DNA from: Acidobacteriota bacterium
GTDB lineage: Bacteria > Acidobacteriota > Terriglobia > UBA7540
Length of the DNA stretch: 7,089 nt
Direction: 5' to 3'
NCBI GenBank assembly: GCA_003171295.1
Contig: PMYF01000700.1
Span: 338-7,426 of the forward strand
Under the pieces are notes generated by a model that ran no database searches, was not told the DNA's origin, and saw only the letters and a program-made list of their open reading frames with translations. The position numbers and the translations under genes are program-made. Below are positions 1 to 6,005 of the stretch, piece by piece (positions within the stretch are counted from its first letter, which is position 1; each line of letters opens with the position of its first letter).

Positions 1-2091
1 GGCGCGGGCCTGGAGCGCCTGGCGAGCGTCCTGCAAGGTAAGTTATCCAACTTTGAAACCGATCTTTTCCGCCCGCTTATCGATGAAGCCGCGGCGCTCG
101 CCAACGTCGAATACGGCGCGAACCACGACACGGATGTTTCACTCCGCATCATTGCCGACCATGCGCGTTCTGCTGCGTTCCTGATTTCCGATGGCGTCCT
201 GCCCTCAAACGAAGGCCGCGGCTATGTACTGCGCCTCATCATGCGCCGCGCGCTCTACCACGGCCAAACGCTGGGCCTAAACGAGCCATTCCTTTTCAAA
301 ATCAGCAGCCGCGTCGTGGACATGATGAAGGATGCGTACCCCGAACTTGTCCAAACCGCACAGCACGTCGCCAAGGCGATCAAGATTGAGGAGGAGCGCT
401 ACGCAAACACGACGAGGGCTGCATTGGCTCGGCTCGAAGACACAATACTGCGTTATGGAGAAAAGGAAGAGGTAACTCTTCGAACATACAGGTCAGCCGG
501 AGCTGCTTTCCGTAAGGTGGCCAGGGCAAAGACCGAAGCAGCAATGCGAGCTGGAAAGACACCGCAATTGCCGGAGGGTACGGCAACGTGGGTTCCACGC
601 GACCAACTGTTTATGTTCCACGACACGTATGGCTTGCGACCGGACTTCGTAGAGAACATCCTCAGCACGGTGGAGGGAGCGAGTGTTGACCGGCTCGGCT
701 ACGAAGCCGAAATGCAGAAGCAGCGAGAGCGGGCGCGGGCCAGTTGGAAGGGGGCCGAGAAGAAAGCAGCCTCGCCGGTGTTCTTGAAGCTGGCAGAAGG
801 TGGCAAGACGATCTTTGACGGCTACGGACAGACCACTTCCGAAAACTGTAAAATCGTGGCGCTGCTCCAAAAGGACGAGCTAGTGAACGAGGTAACGCCC
901 GGCGCCAAGGTCGAGATTGTTCTCGACCACACACCGTTCTATGCCGAAGCGGGCGGCCAAGTGGGAGATGTCGGTCACGTCCTCGCTCGCGCGGGCGACC
1001 ACGAAGTCGCGCACATCACGAACACGTACTTTCCCGTCAGCGGTTTGATCGTCCACAAGGCCGAAGCGCACGACACGCTGCATGTGGGCGATCTCGTGGC
1101 CGCGAAGGTGGACACGGAGCGCCGCGATTCGATCCGCCGCAACCACACGGCCACGCATTTGCTCCACGCAGCACTTAGAAAGACTCTGGGGACGCATGTG
1201 AAGCAAGCTGGGTCGCTGGTGGCGCCGGACCGGTTGCGGTTCGACTTCACGCACTATGCGGGGCTCGACCCCCAGGACCTGCTCGATATCGAAGACTTGG
1301 TGAACGAGCACATTCTGGAAAACGAACCAGTCGCGACGACCGTCATGGATCTCGACACGGCGGTGAACACGGGGGCCATGGCGCTGTTTGGCGAGAAATA
1401 TGCCGACCAAGTCAGGGTGCTCACGATCGACGACTTCTCAAAAGAGCTTTGCGGCGGCACGCACGTGCGGCGCACGGGCGACATCGGACTCTTCAAGATT
1501 ATCTCCGAAGGCAGCGTGGCCGCGGGCACGCGCCGCATCGAGGCTCGGACCGGCACCGGCGTACTCGCAGAGATGAGAAAGGCCAGCGAGACGCTGGCGC
1601 TACTTTCCGAAGCGCTGCATGCGAAGCCCGACGGGCTGATCGAGGCCATCGAGAAGCTCACCGAAAGTGAGAAAAAGCTCCGCAAGGAACTGGGAGCGCA
1701 ACAGATGAAGCGCGCGGCTTCCACAGCCAGCGACTTGGCTGGGCAGGCGCGCGAGGTCAAGGGGGTGCGCGTGGTCGCGGCGCGCGTGGAAGTGACGGAC
1801 CGTTCCGCCCTCCGCCAGATGGTGGATGACCTGCGCGTGAAACTTCAATCCGGCGTAATCGTGCTAGGCAACGTGGCGGACGGGAAGGTTTCACTCATTG
1901 CGGCGGTGACGAAAGACCTGACGGGCAAGCTCGACGCAGGGAAGATCGTGAAGCAGGCGGCGACATACGTGGAGGGCTCCGGCGGCGGGCGCAAAGACCT
2001 TGCGGAAGCCGGCGGCAAGAATCCCGCCAAGCTTGACGAATCCTTGCAGGCGGTTCCCTCGATTGTGGCGGGATTGCTCGTAGAAAGCTGA
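1..2091 (+). CDS. alaS: Alanyl-tRNA synthetase, 3' part (5' end outside window)
   Basis: Charges tRNA-Ala with alanine and clears mischarged Ser/Gly; cytoplasmic. The frame is open from base 1 without a start and ends with TGA at 2089-2091, giving 696 residues. The first residues (GAGLERLASVLQGK, then NFETDLF) match the AlaRS core after the catalytic fold, so roughly the first 230-240 residues are missing. Going on: tRNA-recognition helices; FHDTYGLRPDF near window residues 206-216; the editing domain with HTATH (H382, H386) and CGGTH (C484, H488), the four Zn-site ligands of the family; a charged, probably coiled-coil stretch near 521-580; and a DHHA1 C-terminal domain with GGGRKDLAEAGG at 661-672, where most relatives have GGGRPD. 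Relative to E. coli AlaRS as remembered, about 45 extra residues sit near 151-200. All visible editing residues are intact, so the enzyme should work. The next gene is convergent, 26 bp away. Confidence 0.97.
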   Translation, partial: GAGLERLASVLQGKLSNFETDLFRPLIDEAAALANVEYGANHDTDVSLRIIADHARSAAFLISDGVLPSNEGRGYVLRLIMRRALYHGQTLGLNEPFLFKISSRVVDMMKDAYPELVQTAQHVAKAIKIEEERYANTTRAALARLEDTILRYGEKEEVTLRTYRSAGAAFRKVARAKTEAAMRAGKTPQLPEGTATWVPRDQLFMFHDTYGLRPDFVENILSTVEGASVDRLGYEAEMQKQRERARASWKGAEKKAASPVFLKLAEGGKTIFDGYGQTTSENCKIVALLQKDELVNEVTPGAKVEIVLDHTPFYAEAGGQVGDVGHVLARAGDHEVAHITNTYFPVSGLIVHKAEAHDTLHVGDLVAAKVDTERRDSIRRNHTATHLLHAALRKTLGTHVKQAGSLVAPDRLRFDFTHYAGLDPQDLLDIEDLVNEHILENEPVATTVMDLDTAVNTGAMALFGEKYADQVRVLTIDDFSKELCGGTHVRRTGDIGLFKIISEGSVAAGTRRIEARTGTGVLAEMRKASETLALLSEALHAKPDGLIEAIEKLTESEKKLRKELGAQQMKRAASTASDLAGQAREVKGVRVVAARVEVTDRSALRQMVDDLRVKLQSGVIVLGNVADGKVSLIAAVTKDLTGKLDAGKIVKQAATYVEGSGGGRKDLAEAGGKNPAKLDESLQAVPSIVAGLLVES
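451..600 (+). other. Lineage-type insertion within AlaRS, lower GC at its start
   Basis: Between the helix ending LARLEDTI and the conserved FHDTYG motif, typical AlaRS has about 22 residues, but this protein has about 66. The extra part is basic and helix-like (AFRKVARAKTEAAMRAGK). By hand count GC is 28/60 (47%) at 421-480, against 42/60 (70%) at 1081-1140 in the same gene. Codons such as ATA, GTA, CGA, AGG and TCA cluster here. The reading frame is kept, so this is an in-frame insertion and not a frameshift. The length comparison is from memory of E. coli AlaRS, so the edges are approximate. Confidence 0.55.
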
Positions 2092-2117
2092 TTGTGGCGC
2101 CGCACAGCGTCACTGGG

Positions 2118-4010
2118 CTACGCGGCGGAAACCGCTTCCATGACCGCGCGGGGGTGAACTGGCCGGTCCTGGGGATCTTTCTGAATCATCCACATCACCA
2201 GGCGCGTGACGCTGCGTGGAATATTTAATTCCGGGCGAACGCGGTCAACCCCGAGTGGGATTTCCTGCACCTGCTTCAAGGCGATTTCGATCCCACTACC
2301 TTCAAAGGGCCGGCATCCGGTCAGCATTTCATAAAAGACGATTCCCAGCGAATAGATGTCGGATTGTGGCAGGTAGGGCTGCCCGGAAATTCTCTCCGGC
2401 GACATATAATGCAACGGCGCCAGCCACTCTGACGGCAGGTCCGGGTCGGAGAGTTCGGGGATGGCCCCTTTCACCCGATCGAGACTGAAATCCAGAATCT
2501 TCGTCTGCTCGATCTTCTGTTGCCGCGCCAGCAGGATATGCTCCGGCTTGATGTCGCCATGCATCATGCCCAAGCTGTGGCCGGTATCGAGCGCGAAGGC
2601 AATCTCCCAAATGATGCAGCAAGCGCGCGAAACTTCCAGAGGAGCCTCCGCCTCGATTACCTGCCGCAGGTTGGGTCCGCTCACGTATTCCGTCACGAGG
2701 AACAGCACGCCGTCTTGAGCCCGGCCGAGGTCGTAGGTCCGGACCACATGCGGATGGTCGAACTGCCGCATCCGCTGGCAGTACTCCCCCAACCGGTTGA
2801 TGAGTTCCGGCCCGGGCGGATTCCAGGGCGTGACCAGCTTCAGGGCGCAGACTTCACCGGAACCCGAATCCAGCGCAGTGTAGATGGGTCCCAGCCGGAC
2901 TTCCGCAATCTTGTCGAGGGTTTTATACCGGCCGGAAATCAAGCTCCCTGCCTTCCAACCTTCGAAGTAGGCCGGAACCGTGGTGGCCGCGGTGGACGAT
3001 CGCTCCCCTGCGCCGAGAGGGATGATGGCCGGTGCTGGAGCGAGCGCCTGGATCTCTTCTTCGCAGTCCGCAATCGCCTGAATCACGGCGCCGGCGTCCA
3101 TGGGACGCTGAGTGCGATCCTTCTCGAGCATCGCCATGACGAGGTCAGCGAGGCGCGCAGGAATCCGCAACTCGGAGGCATGGTCGTGCAGCCGGCGCGG
3201 CGCCTGGCTGACGTGCGCCAGGAACCACTCCGCTTGCGAATCGGCTGCGAGCGGCAGCCCGCCCGTGAGCATCTCATAAAATACGATTCCCAGCGAATAG
3301 AGATCGGAACGGCCGTCGATTTCCCATTGCTGCACTTGCTCCGGCGACATGTATTCCGGAGTGCCGATGGCGAAGAAAGTCCCGCCGCCCGCCAAAGACA
3401 TGGCAGCCGCCTCATTCTTGAGCTGGCCCTCGCGGAGTTTGGTAATACCGAAATCCAGCACCTTGACGCGCTCGCCCGCCTCATCTTTCACTAGGCCGAT
3501 GTTTTCGGGTTTGATGTCGCGATGAATGATGCCCAGATCATGGGCCGCGGCAAGTGCCGAGGCGACCTGTTTGACGATCGCACACGCGCGCTGCACGGAC
3601 AACGGCGCTTCGCGCTCGATGACCTCGCGGAGCATGAGCCCGTCAATAAACTCCATCACGATGAAGGGGCGGCCGTCCTCGGTCTCATCGACGTCCTCCA
3701 CCTGGACGGCGTTCGGGTGCCGCAGCCGGCGGGTCACAATCGCTTCACGCAAAAAACGGCGGACAAATTCCTCGCCCGACCGGAGCGAGGGATCCATCAC
3801 CTTCAACGCCCGCACCTCGTTGAAGAGAAGGTGGAGCGCCTTGTAAACGCGACCCATCCCGCCCCTGCCGACCTGCTCCAGCACGCGATATTTGTGGCGA
3901 ATCGTCGTGCCGGCTGCATACGCCGAGGCGTCTTCCAATTCCGCCCCATCCAGGGGGCAGAAGGATAATTCATCCGGATATGGCGTTTGACAGGAAAGAC
4001 ACCGTTTCAT
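2118..4010 (-). CDS. Soluble Ser/Thr protein kinase with tandem kinase and pseudokinase domains
   Basis: Predicted Hanks-type Ser/Thr kinase, 630 aa from the ATG at 4010; its target is unknown. Numbering is from that ATG. An N-terminal zinc-ribbon-like motif has C4, C7, C18 and CPLDG, with D21 where a fourth Cys might be. Domain 1 (about 42-315) has every catalytic element: GRGGMG 48-53, Lys70, alphaC Glu89, HRDIKPEN with Asp165 and Asn170, DFG 186-188, and GTPEYMSPE. A linker follows at about 316-360. Domain 2 (about 362-627) keeps Lys391, Glu409, the catalytic-loop Asp486 and YMSPER, but has one Gly in the loop region (IAEVRLGPIY), HGD for HRD, His491 for the Mg-binding Asn, DFS for DFG and no GT before the SPE motif. 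It is therefore probably a pseudokinase. No membrane helix, PASTA or TPR is visible; the protein ends just after domain 2. An in-frame GTG at 4034 would add 8 residues. The ATG is preferred because zinc-ribbon kinases of this type often begin MKxCxxC. Neither start has a clear Shine-Dalgarno. Confidence 0.93.
   Translation of the reverse strand: MKRCLSCQTPYPDELSFCPLDGAELEDASAYAAGTTIRHKYRVLEQVGRGGMGRVYKALHLLFNEVRALKVMDPSLRSGEEFVRRFLREAIVTRRLRHPNAVQVEDVDETEDGRPFIVMEFIDGLMLREVIEREAPLSVQRACAIVKQVASALAAAHDLGIIHRDIKPENIGLVKDEAGERVKVLDFGITKLREGQLKNEAAAMSLAGGGTFFAIGTPEYMSPEQVQQWEIDGRSDLYSLGIVFYEMLTGGLPLAADSQAEWFLAHVSQAPRRLHDHASELRIPARLADLVMAMLEKDRTQRPMDAGAVIQAIADCEEEIQALAPAPAIIPLGAGERSSTAATTVPAYFEGWKAGSLISGRYKTLDKIAEVRLGPIYTALDSGSGEVCALKLVTPWNPPGPELINRLGEYCQRMRQFDHPHVVRTYDLGRAQDGVLFLVTEYVSGPNLRQVIEAEAPLEVSRACCIIWEIAFALDTGHSLGMMHGDIKPEHILLARQQKIEQTKILDFSLDRVKGAIPELSDPDLPSEWLAPLHYMSPERISGQPYLPQSDIYSLGIVFYEMLTGCRPFEGSGIEIALKQVQEIPLGVDRVRPELNIPRSVTRLVMWMIQKDPQDRPVHPRAVMEAVSAA
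2338..3300 (-). repeat. Intragenic kinase-domain duplication marked by an 18-bp identical repeat
   Basis: The 18 bases at 2338-2355 are identical to 3283-3300 and lie in nearly identical flanks. The offset is 945 bp, exactly 315 codons. They encode part of the YSLGIVFYEMLTG segment, which is identical in both kinase domains. This points to domain 2 having arisen from a duplication of domain 1, or to later sequence homogenisation between them. The rest of the two domains has diverged widely, mainly in the catalytic residues of domain 2. Confidence 0.7.
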
Positions 4011-4083
4011 CGTTGGCGTCCGCGGTGAGTGCACCAGAGTACATCACGAAGCGCGGAATAGCAAACCTGCGCTTAACCCGGGC

Positions 4084-4100
4084 CTCGCCCGCCCGGCGAG
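4084..4100. repeat. Perfect GC-rich hairpin between URO-D and kinase genes
   Basis: CTCGCC at 4084-4089 and GGCGAG at 4095-4100 form a perfect 6-bp stem with a 5-base loop. It lies in the gap between the two minus-strand genes, downstream of the URO-D stop and upstream of the kinase start. No T-run follows on the minus strand, so it is not a standard intrinsic terminator. It could slow or partly stop transcription, or be part of the kinase leader. Confidence 0.4.
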
Positions 4101-4147
4101 CCGCGAGAACCTCTGGGAATGCCTCTCGTTTGCTCTGCGTTCCCTTG

Positions 4148-4168
4148 CCAGTGATTCAGGGACACCGG
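4148..4168 (-). terminator. Weak hairpin just after the URO-D gene
   Basis: On the minus strand CCGGTG pairs with CACTGG (one G-U pair) around a 9-base loop, starting 9 bases after the URO-D stop codon. There is no U-tract, so its role as a terminator is doubtful. It may be a 3' end stabiliser or chance structure. Confidence 0.25.
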
Positions 4169-4176
4169 GAATGCGG

Positions 4177-5265
4177 TTAGAGCTTCCGCCCCTCCAGGCT
4201 CCCCACTTCCTCGTACATCGCCAGGATATTCTCGGGCGCAGTATCGATTTGAATGTTGTGGGTGGGGGCGAGGATGTAGCCGCCGTCGCGGGCCAGCACA
4301 TCGATGCGCTGCCTCACCACCCGGCGGACTTCTTCCGGACTTCCCTGCGGCAGTGTACTCTGCACATCCACTCCCCCGTGAAAACAGAGACGATCGCCAA
4401 AACTGGCCTTTATTTCCTGCGGGTCCATTTGATCAGCACTGAACTGCAGGACGTCAAGCACATCCACGCCGATCTCGATCAAAGCGGGAAGGAAAGGCCG
4501 GACAGCGCCGCAACAATGGTACATCACCCGCGAACCCAGCTCGTGAACACGACGATTGAATTTCTCATGATGCGGGGCGATCAGATCTCGCCAAGAGCTG
4601 AGGGACATCAGCATGCCATGTTGGTGGGCAATATCGTCGCTCATCCAAATCAGGTCGAGGCGCTCCCCTGCGGCGGCCAAGACGCGCTCCAGCATTCCAG
4701 TATAGAACCGCGCGACATGGCGCATGATTTCATAGGCGATGTCAGGCTCGACCGCCATGTCCATGAAGAACTGCTCCATGCCCCGCAAGTACCAGGCAAT
4801 TTCGAAAATCCCCCCCGGGTCGCCGAATTCTTCTAGGGCGATCGCATAGCTTCCCTGCGCATCCATGGCCTTGATCTCATCCGCCAGGGCCGCAGCATCC
4901 CACCACTCCGGTTGCGGCCACGCAAACGAGGCCAGTTCGCCCGCGTCCTTCACGCCAGCCAACGGGTGGTGGATGATTTCATCGTACGTCCCATGCTCAT
5001 GCGGCACCGGACGGCGCCGCACGCCCCAGGCGTCCGTCCAACTGCCGTCCGCATGCTGGCGCAAAGGCGGGCCGACATAAGGTTGGCGGGGATGACGCAA
5101 GTCGATCCCCAGATGGCGCAGCACTTCTTCATTTTCGGTCATTCCCAAACGACTCTTCAGGCGTGCCCAGGTCTCGGCCGTGGCCATGAAATCCACCGGA
5201 ACTCGATCGGTCTCCTGGTGGGAAAGCGCGATGAGCACACGCTCGCGTGGCAAAAGTCCCGTCAC
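4177..5265 (-). CDS. URO-D superfamily protein, corrinoid methyltransferase-like (not HemE)
   Basis: A 362-aa protein of the uroporphyrinogen decarboxylase fold, closest in wording to the MtaA/CmuA-like branch that moves methyl groups to or from cobalamin-bound carriers. It begins LLPRERVLIAL.HQETDRVPVDF, the usual opening of this branch. Further motifs are MSDDIAHQHG, YHCCGAVRPFLPALIEIGVD with His250 and Cys252 in the place of the metal-binding H-x-C, CFHGGVDVQSTLP near 294, and PTHNIQIDTAPENILAMYE near 334-352. The substrate-binding RQAGR motif of true HemE is absent, so haem synthesis is unlikely. Start: GTG at 5265, with GGAG at 5277-5274 and an 8-base spacer, fits the family N-terminus. 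The frame is open up to 5436, and a GTG at 5274 would add 3 residues. No corrinoid protein or activase is seen nearby, so substrate and partner are unknown. Length is normal for the family. Confidence 0.9.
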   Translation of the reverse strand: MTGLLPRERVLIALSHQETDRVPVDFMATAETWARLKSRLGMTENEEVLRHLGIDLRHPRQPYVGPPLRQHADGSWTDAWGVRRRPVPHEHGTYDEIIHHPLAGVKDAGELASFAWPQPEWWDAAALADEIKAMDAQGSYAIALEEFGDPGGIFEIAWYLRGMEQFFMDMAVEPDIAYEIMRHVARFYTGMLERVLAAAGERLDLIWMSDDIAHQHGMLMSLSSWRDLIAPHHEKFNRRVHELGSRVMYHCCGAVRPFLPALIEIGVDVLDVLQFSADQMDPQEIKASFGDRLCFHGGVDVQSTLPQGSPEEVRRVVRQRIDVLARDGGYILAPTHNIQIDTAPENILAMYEEVGSLEGRKL

Positions 5266-5273
5266 ACCCTTCA

Positions 5274-5277
5274 CTCC
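5274..5277 (-). promoter_or_regulatory. Shine-Dalgarno for the URO-D gene
   Basis: GGAG on the minus strand lies 8 bases before the GTG at 5265. It decides for this start over the open frame further upstream, whose translation (rich in Pro, Gly and Tyr) does not resemble the family. Confidence 0.6.
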
Positions 5278-5298
5278 GGCACCCCCGTCATGATAAAA

Positions 5299-5304
5299 AT
5301 TATG
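5299..5304 (-). promoter_or_regulatory. Possible -10 box for the URO-D gene
   Basis: CATAAT on the minus strand sits in an AT-rich patch (about 5290-5304) that stands out in GC-rich surroundings, 34 bases before the proposed GTG. No convincing -35 box is found at the usual distance, so this is only a candidate. Confidence 0.3.
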
Positions 5305-5360
5305 GCTTTCGATCAGGTACTTGCGCTGAGTTCTTCCTCCCAGATGGTACGCTGGGGGGG

Positions 5361-5377
5361 GCCATATGGCAATTGCC
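5361..5377. promoter_or_regulatory. Two overlapping 10-bp palindromes, candidate operator
   Basis: GCCATATGGC (5361-5370) and GGCAATTGCC (5368-5377) are both perfect palindromes and share GGC. They lie between the divergent URO-D and GNAT starts, about 95 bases from the first and 107 from the second, where a shared regulator could bind. A run of eight G (5354-5361) directly abuts and overlaps by one base. No regulator gene is in the window; binding is inferred only from symmetry and position. Confidence 0.4.
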
Positions 5378-5471
5378 GCCTGCGTCATGCTCCTGCAGAA
5401 TCCCCTGCCGACGCATGCCTCAGGCTCCGCCGTCACGCCTTTGGCCCGTCTTCGGGTACTCCTTCGAAACT

Positions 5472-5476
5472 AGGAG
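5472..5476 (+). promoter_or_regulatory. Shine-Dalgarno for the GNAT gene
   Basis: AGGAG followed by a 7-base spacer leads to an in-frame TTG at 5484. The downstream ATGs at 5520 and 5535 lack a well-placed ribosome site; the nearest GGAG (5498-5501) is too far from either. This supports the TTG start. Confidence 0.5.
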
Positions 5477-5483
5477 AAAAGCG

Positions 5484-6005
5484 TTGAGAACGATCGCGGA
5501 GACGTGTAGCCTTGCCCACATGCAACCTGCAGCCATGAATCAGAAACACGTCCCTCCCACGCTCACGATCGAACGCGCGCCAGAATCCGACTTCGACTGG
5601 TGCGCGCGATTAATGAGCGGCAGCGAACCCTGGATCACCCTGCGCCGCGACCTGGAGCAGAGCCGCACAGCCCTGCACCGGCCCGGAGGCGAACTGTTTG
5701 TTGCCCGCGAGCGCGGCCAACTGGTTGGTTTCATTCTCATCCATCCGAACGGCCTCGCCGGCTCCCCTTACATCACGTCCATCGCCATGGCAGAGAGCGC
5801 ACGGGGCAAAGGCCTTGGATCCCAACTGCTCGCCTTTGCTGAACACCACCTTGCGGGGAGGCGATTCATCTTTCTGTGTGTGTCTTCCTTCAACCGGCGA
5901 GCGCAGGAGCTTTACTACCGCCTCGGGTACAAACGCGTGGGGGAGATTCCTAACTACGTCATCGAGGGCCATTCCGAATTGCTGCTGTGCAAGAAGCTTC
6001 CATGA
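5484..6005 (+). CDS. GNAT family N-acetyltransferase
   Basis: Predicted to move an acetyl group from acetyl-CoA to an amino group; the acceptor is unknown. The product is 173 aa from TTG 5484. Motifs, numbered from that start: SEPWITL near 47-53, a signature of a common small GNAT subfamily; beta strands ELFVARERGQLVGFILI; the acetyl-CoA pyrophosphate loop RGKGLG at 107-112 with the following helix; FLCVSSFNRRAQELYYRLGY near 130-149, with the Asn and Tyr typical of motif B; and a C-terminal strand GHSELLLCKKLP. The domain proper begins near residue 27 (LTIERAPESD). The first 18 residues depend on the TTG start; ATG 5535 would give a 156-aa protein that still holds the full domain. The stop overlaps the MFS start by 4 bases (ATGA), so the two are probably co-translated. 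Not assigned to RimI, since the conserved wording belongs to a different, uncharacterised branch. Confidence 0.9.
   Translation: MRTIAETCSLAHMQPAAMNQKHVPPTLTIERAPESDFDWCARLMSGSEPWITLRRDLEQSRTALHRPGGELFVARERGQLVGFILIHPNGLAGSPYITSIAMAESARGKGLGSQLLAFAEHHLAGRRFIFLCVSSFNRRAQELYYRLGYKRVGEIPNYVIEGHSELLLCKKLP

Noticed and set aside
880..1410. Open frame of 176 codons on the - strand
   Set aside because: It is antisense to the AlaRS editing domain, with a composition rich in Arg and Val and no motif.
2092..2117. Bidirectional terminator between alaS and the kinase gene
   Set aside because: Only a 4-bp TGTG/CACA stem can be drawn and there is no T-run on either side.
2520..3494. Open frame of 324 codons on the + strand
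   Set aside because: It is antisense to the kinase gene, whose motifs are unmistakable. The translation is rich in Arg, His and Pro with no recognisable domain, typical of a shadow frame in GC-rich DNA.
4171..4836. Open frame of 221 codons on the + strand
   Set aside because: It is antisense to the URO-D gene and has no family resemblance.
4177..5265. Assignment as hemE (uroporphyrinogen decarboxylase)
   Set aside because: The RQAGR substrate-binding motif is absent, and the HCCG and THNIQ motifs fit the methyltransferase-like branch.
5266..5436. N-terminal extension of the URO-D protein by 57 residues
   Set aside because: It does not resemble the family. The GTG at 5265 has a well-placed GGAG and begins right at the conserved opening segment.
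5247..5483. Upstream extension of the GNAT protein from an ATG at 5247
   Set aside because: It would overlap the URO-D start and add 79 residues without family resemblance. TTG 5484 has a strong Shine-Dalgarno.
4912..5487. Open frame of 191 codons on the + strand
   Set aside because: It runs antisense to the URO-D gene and through the intergenic region. The translation has no domain pattern.
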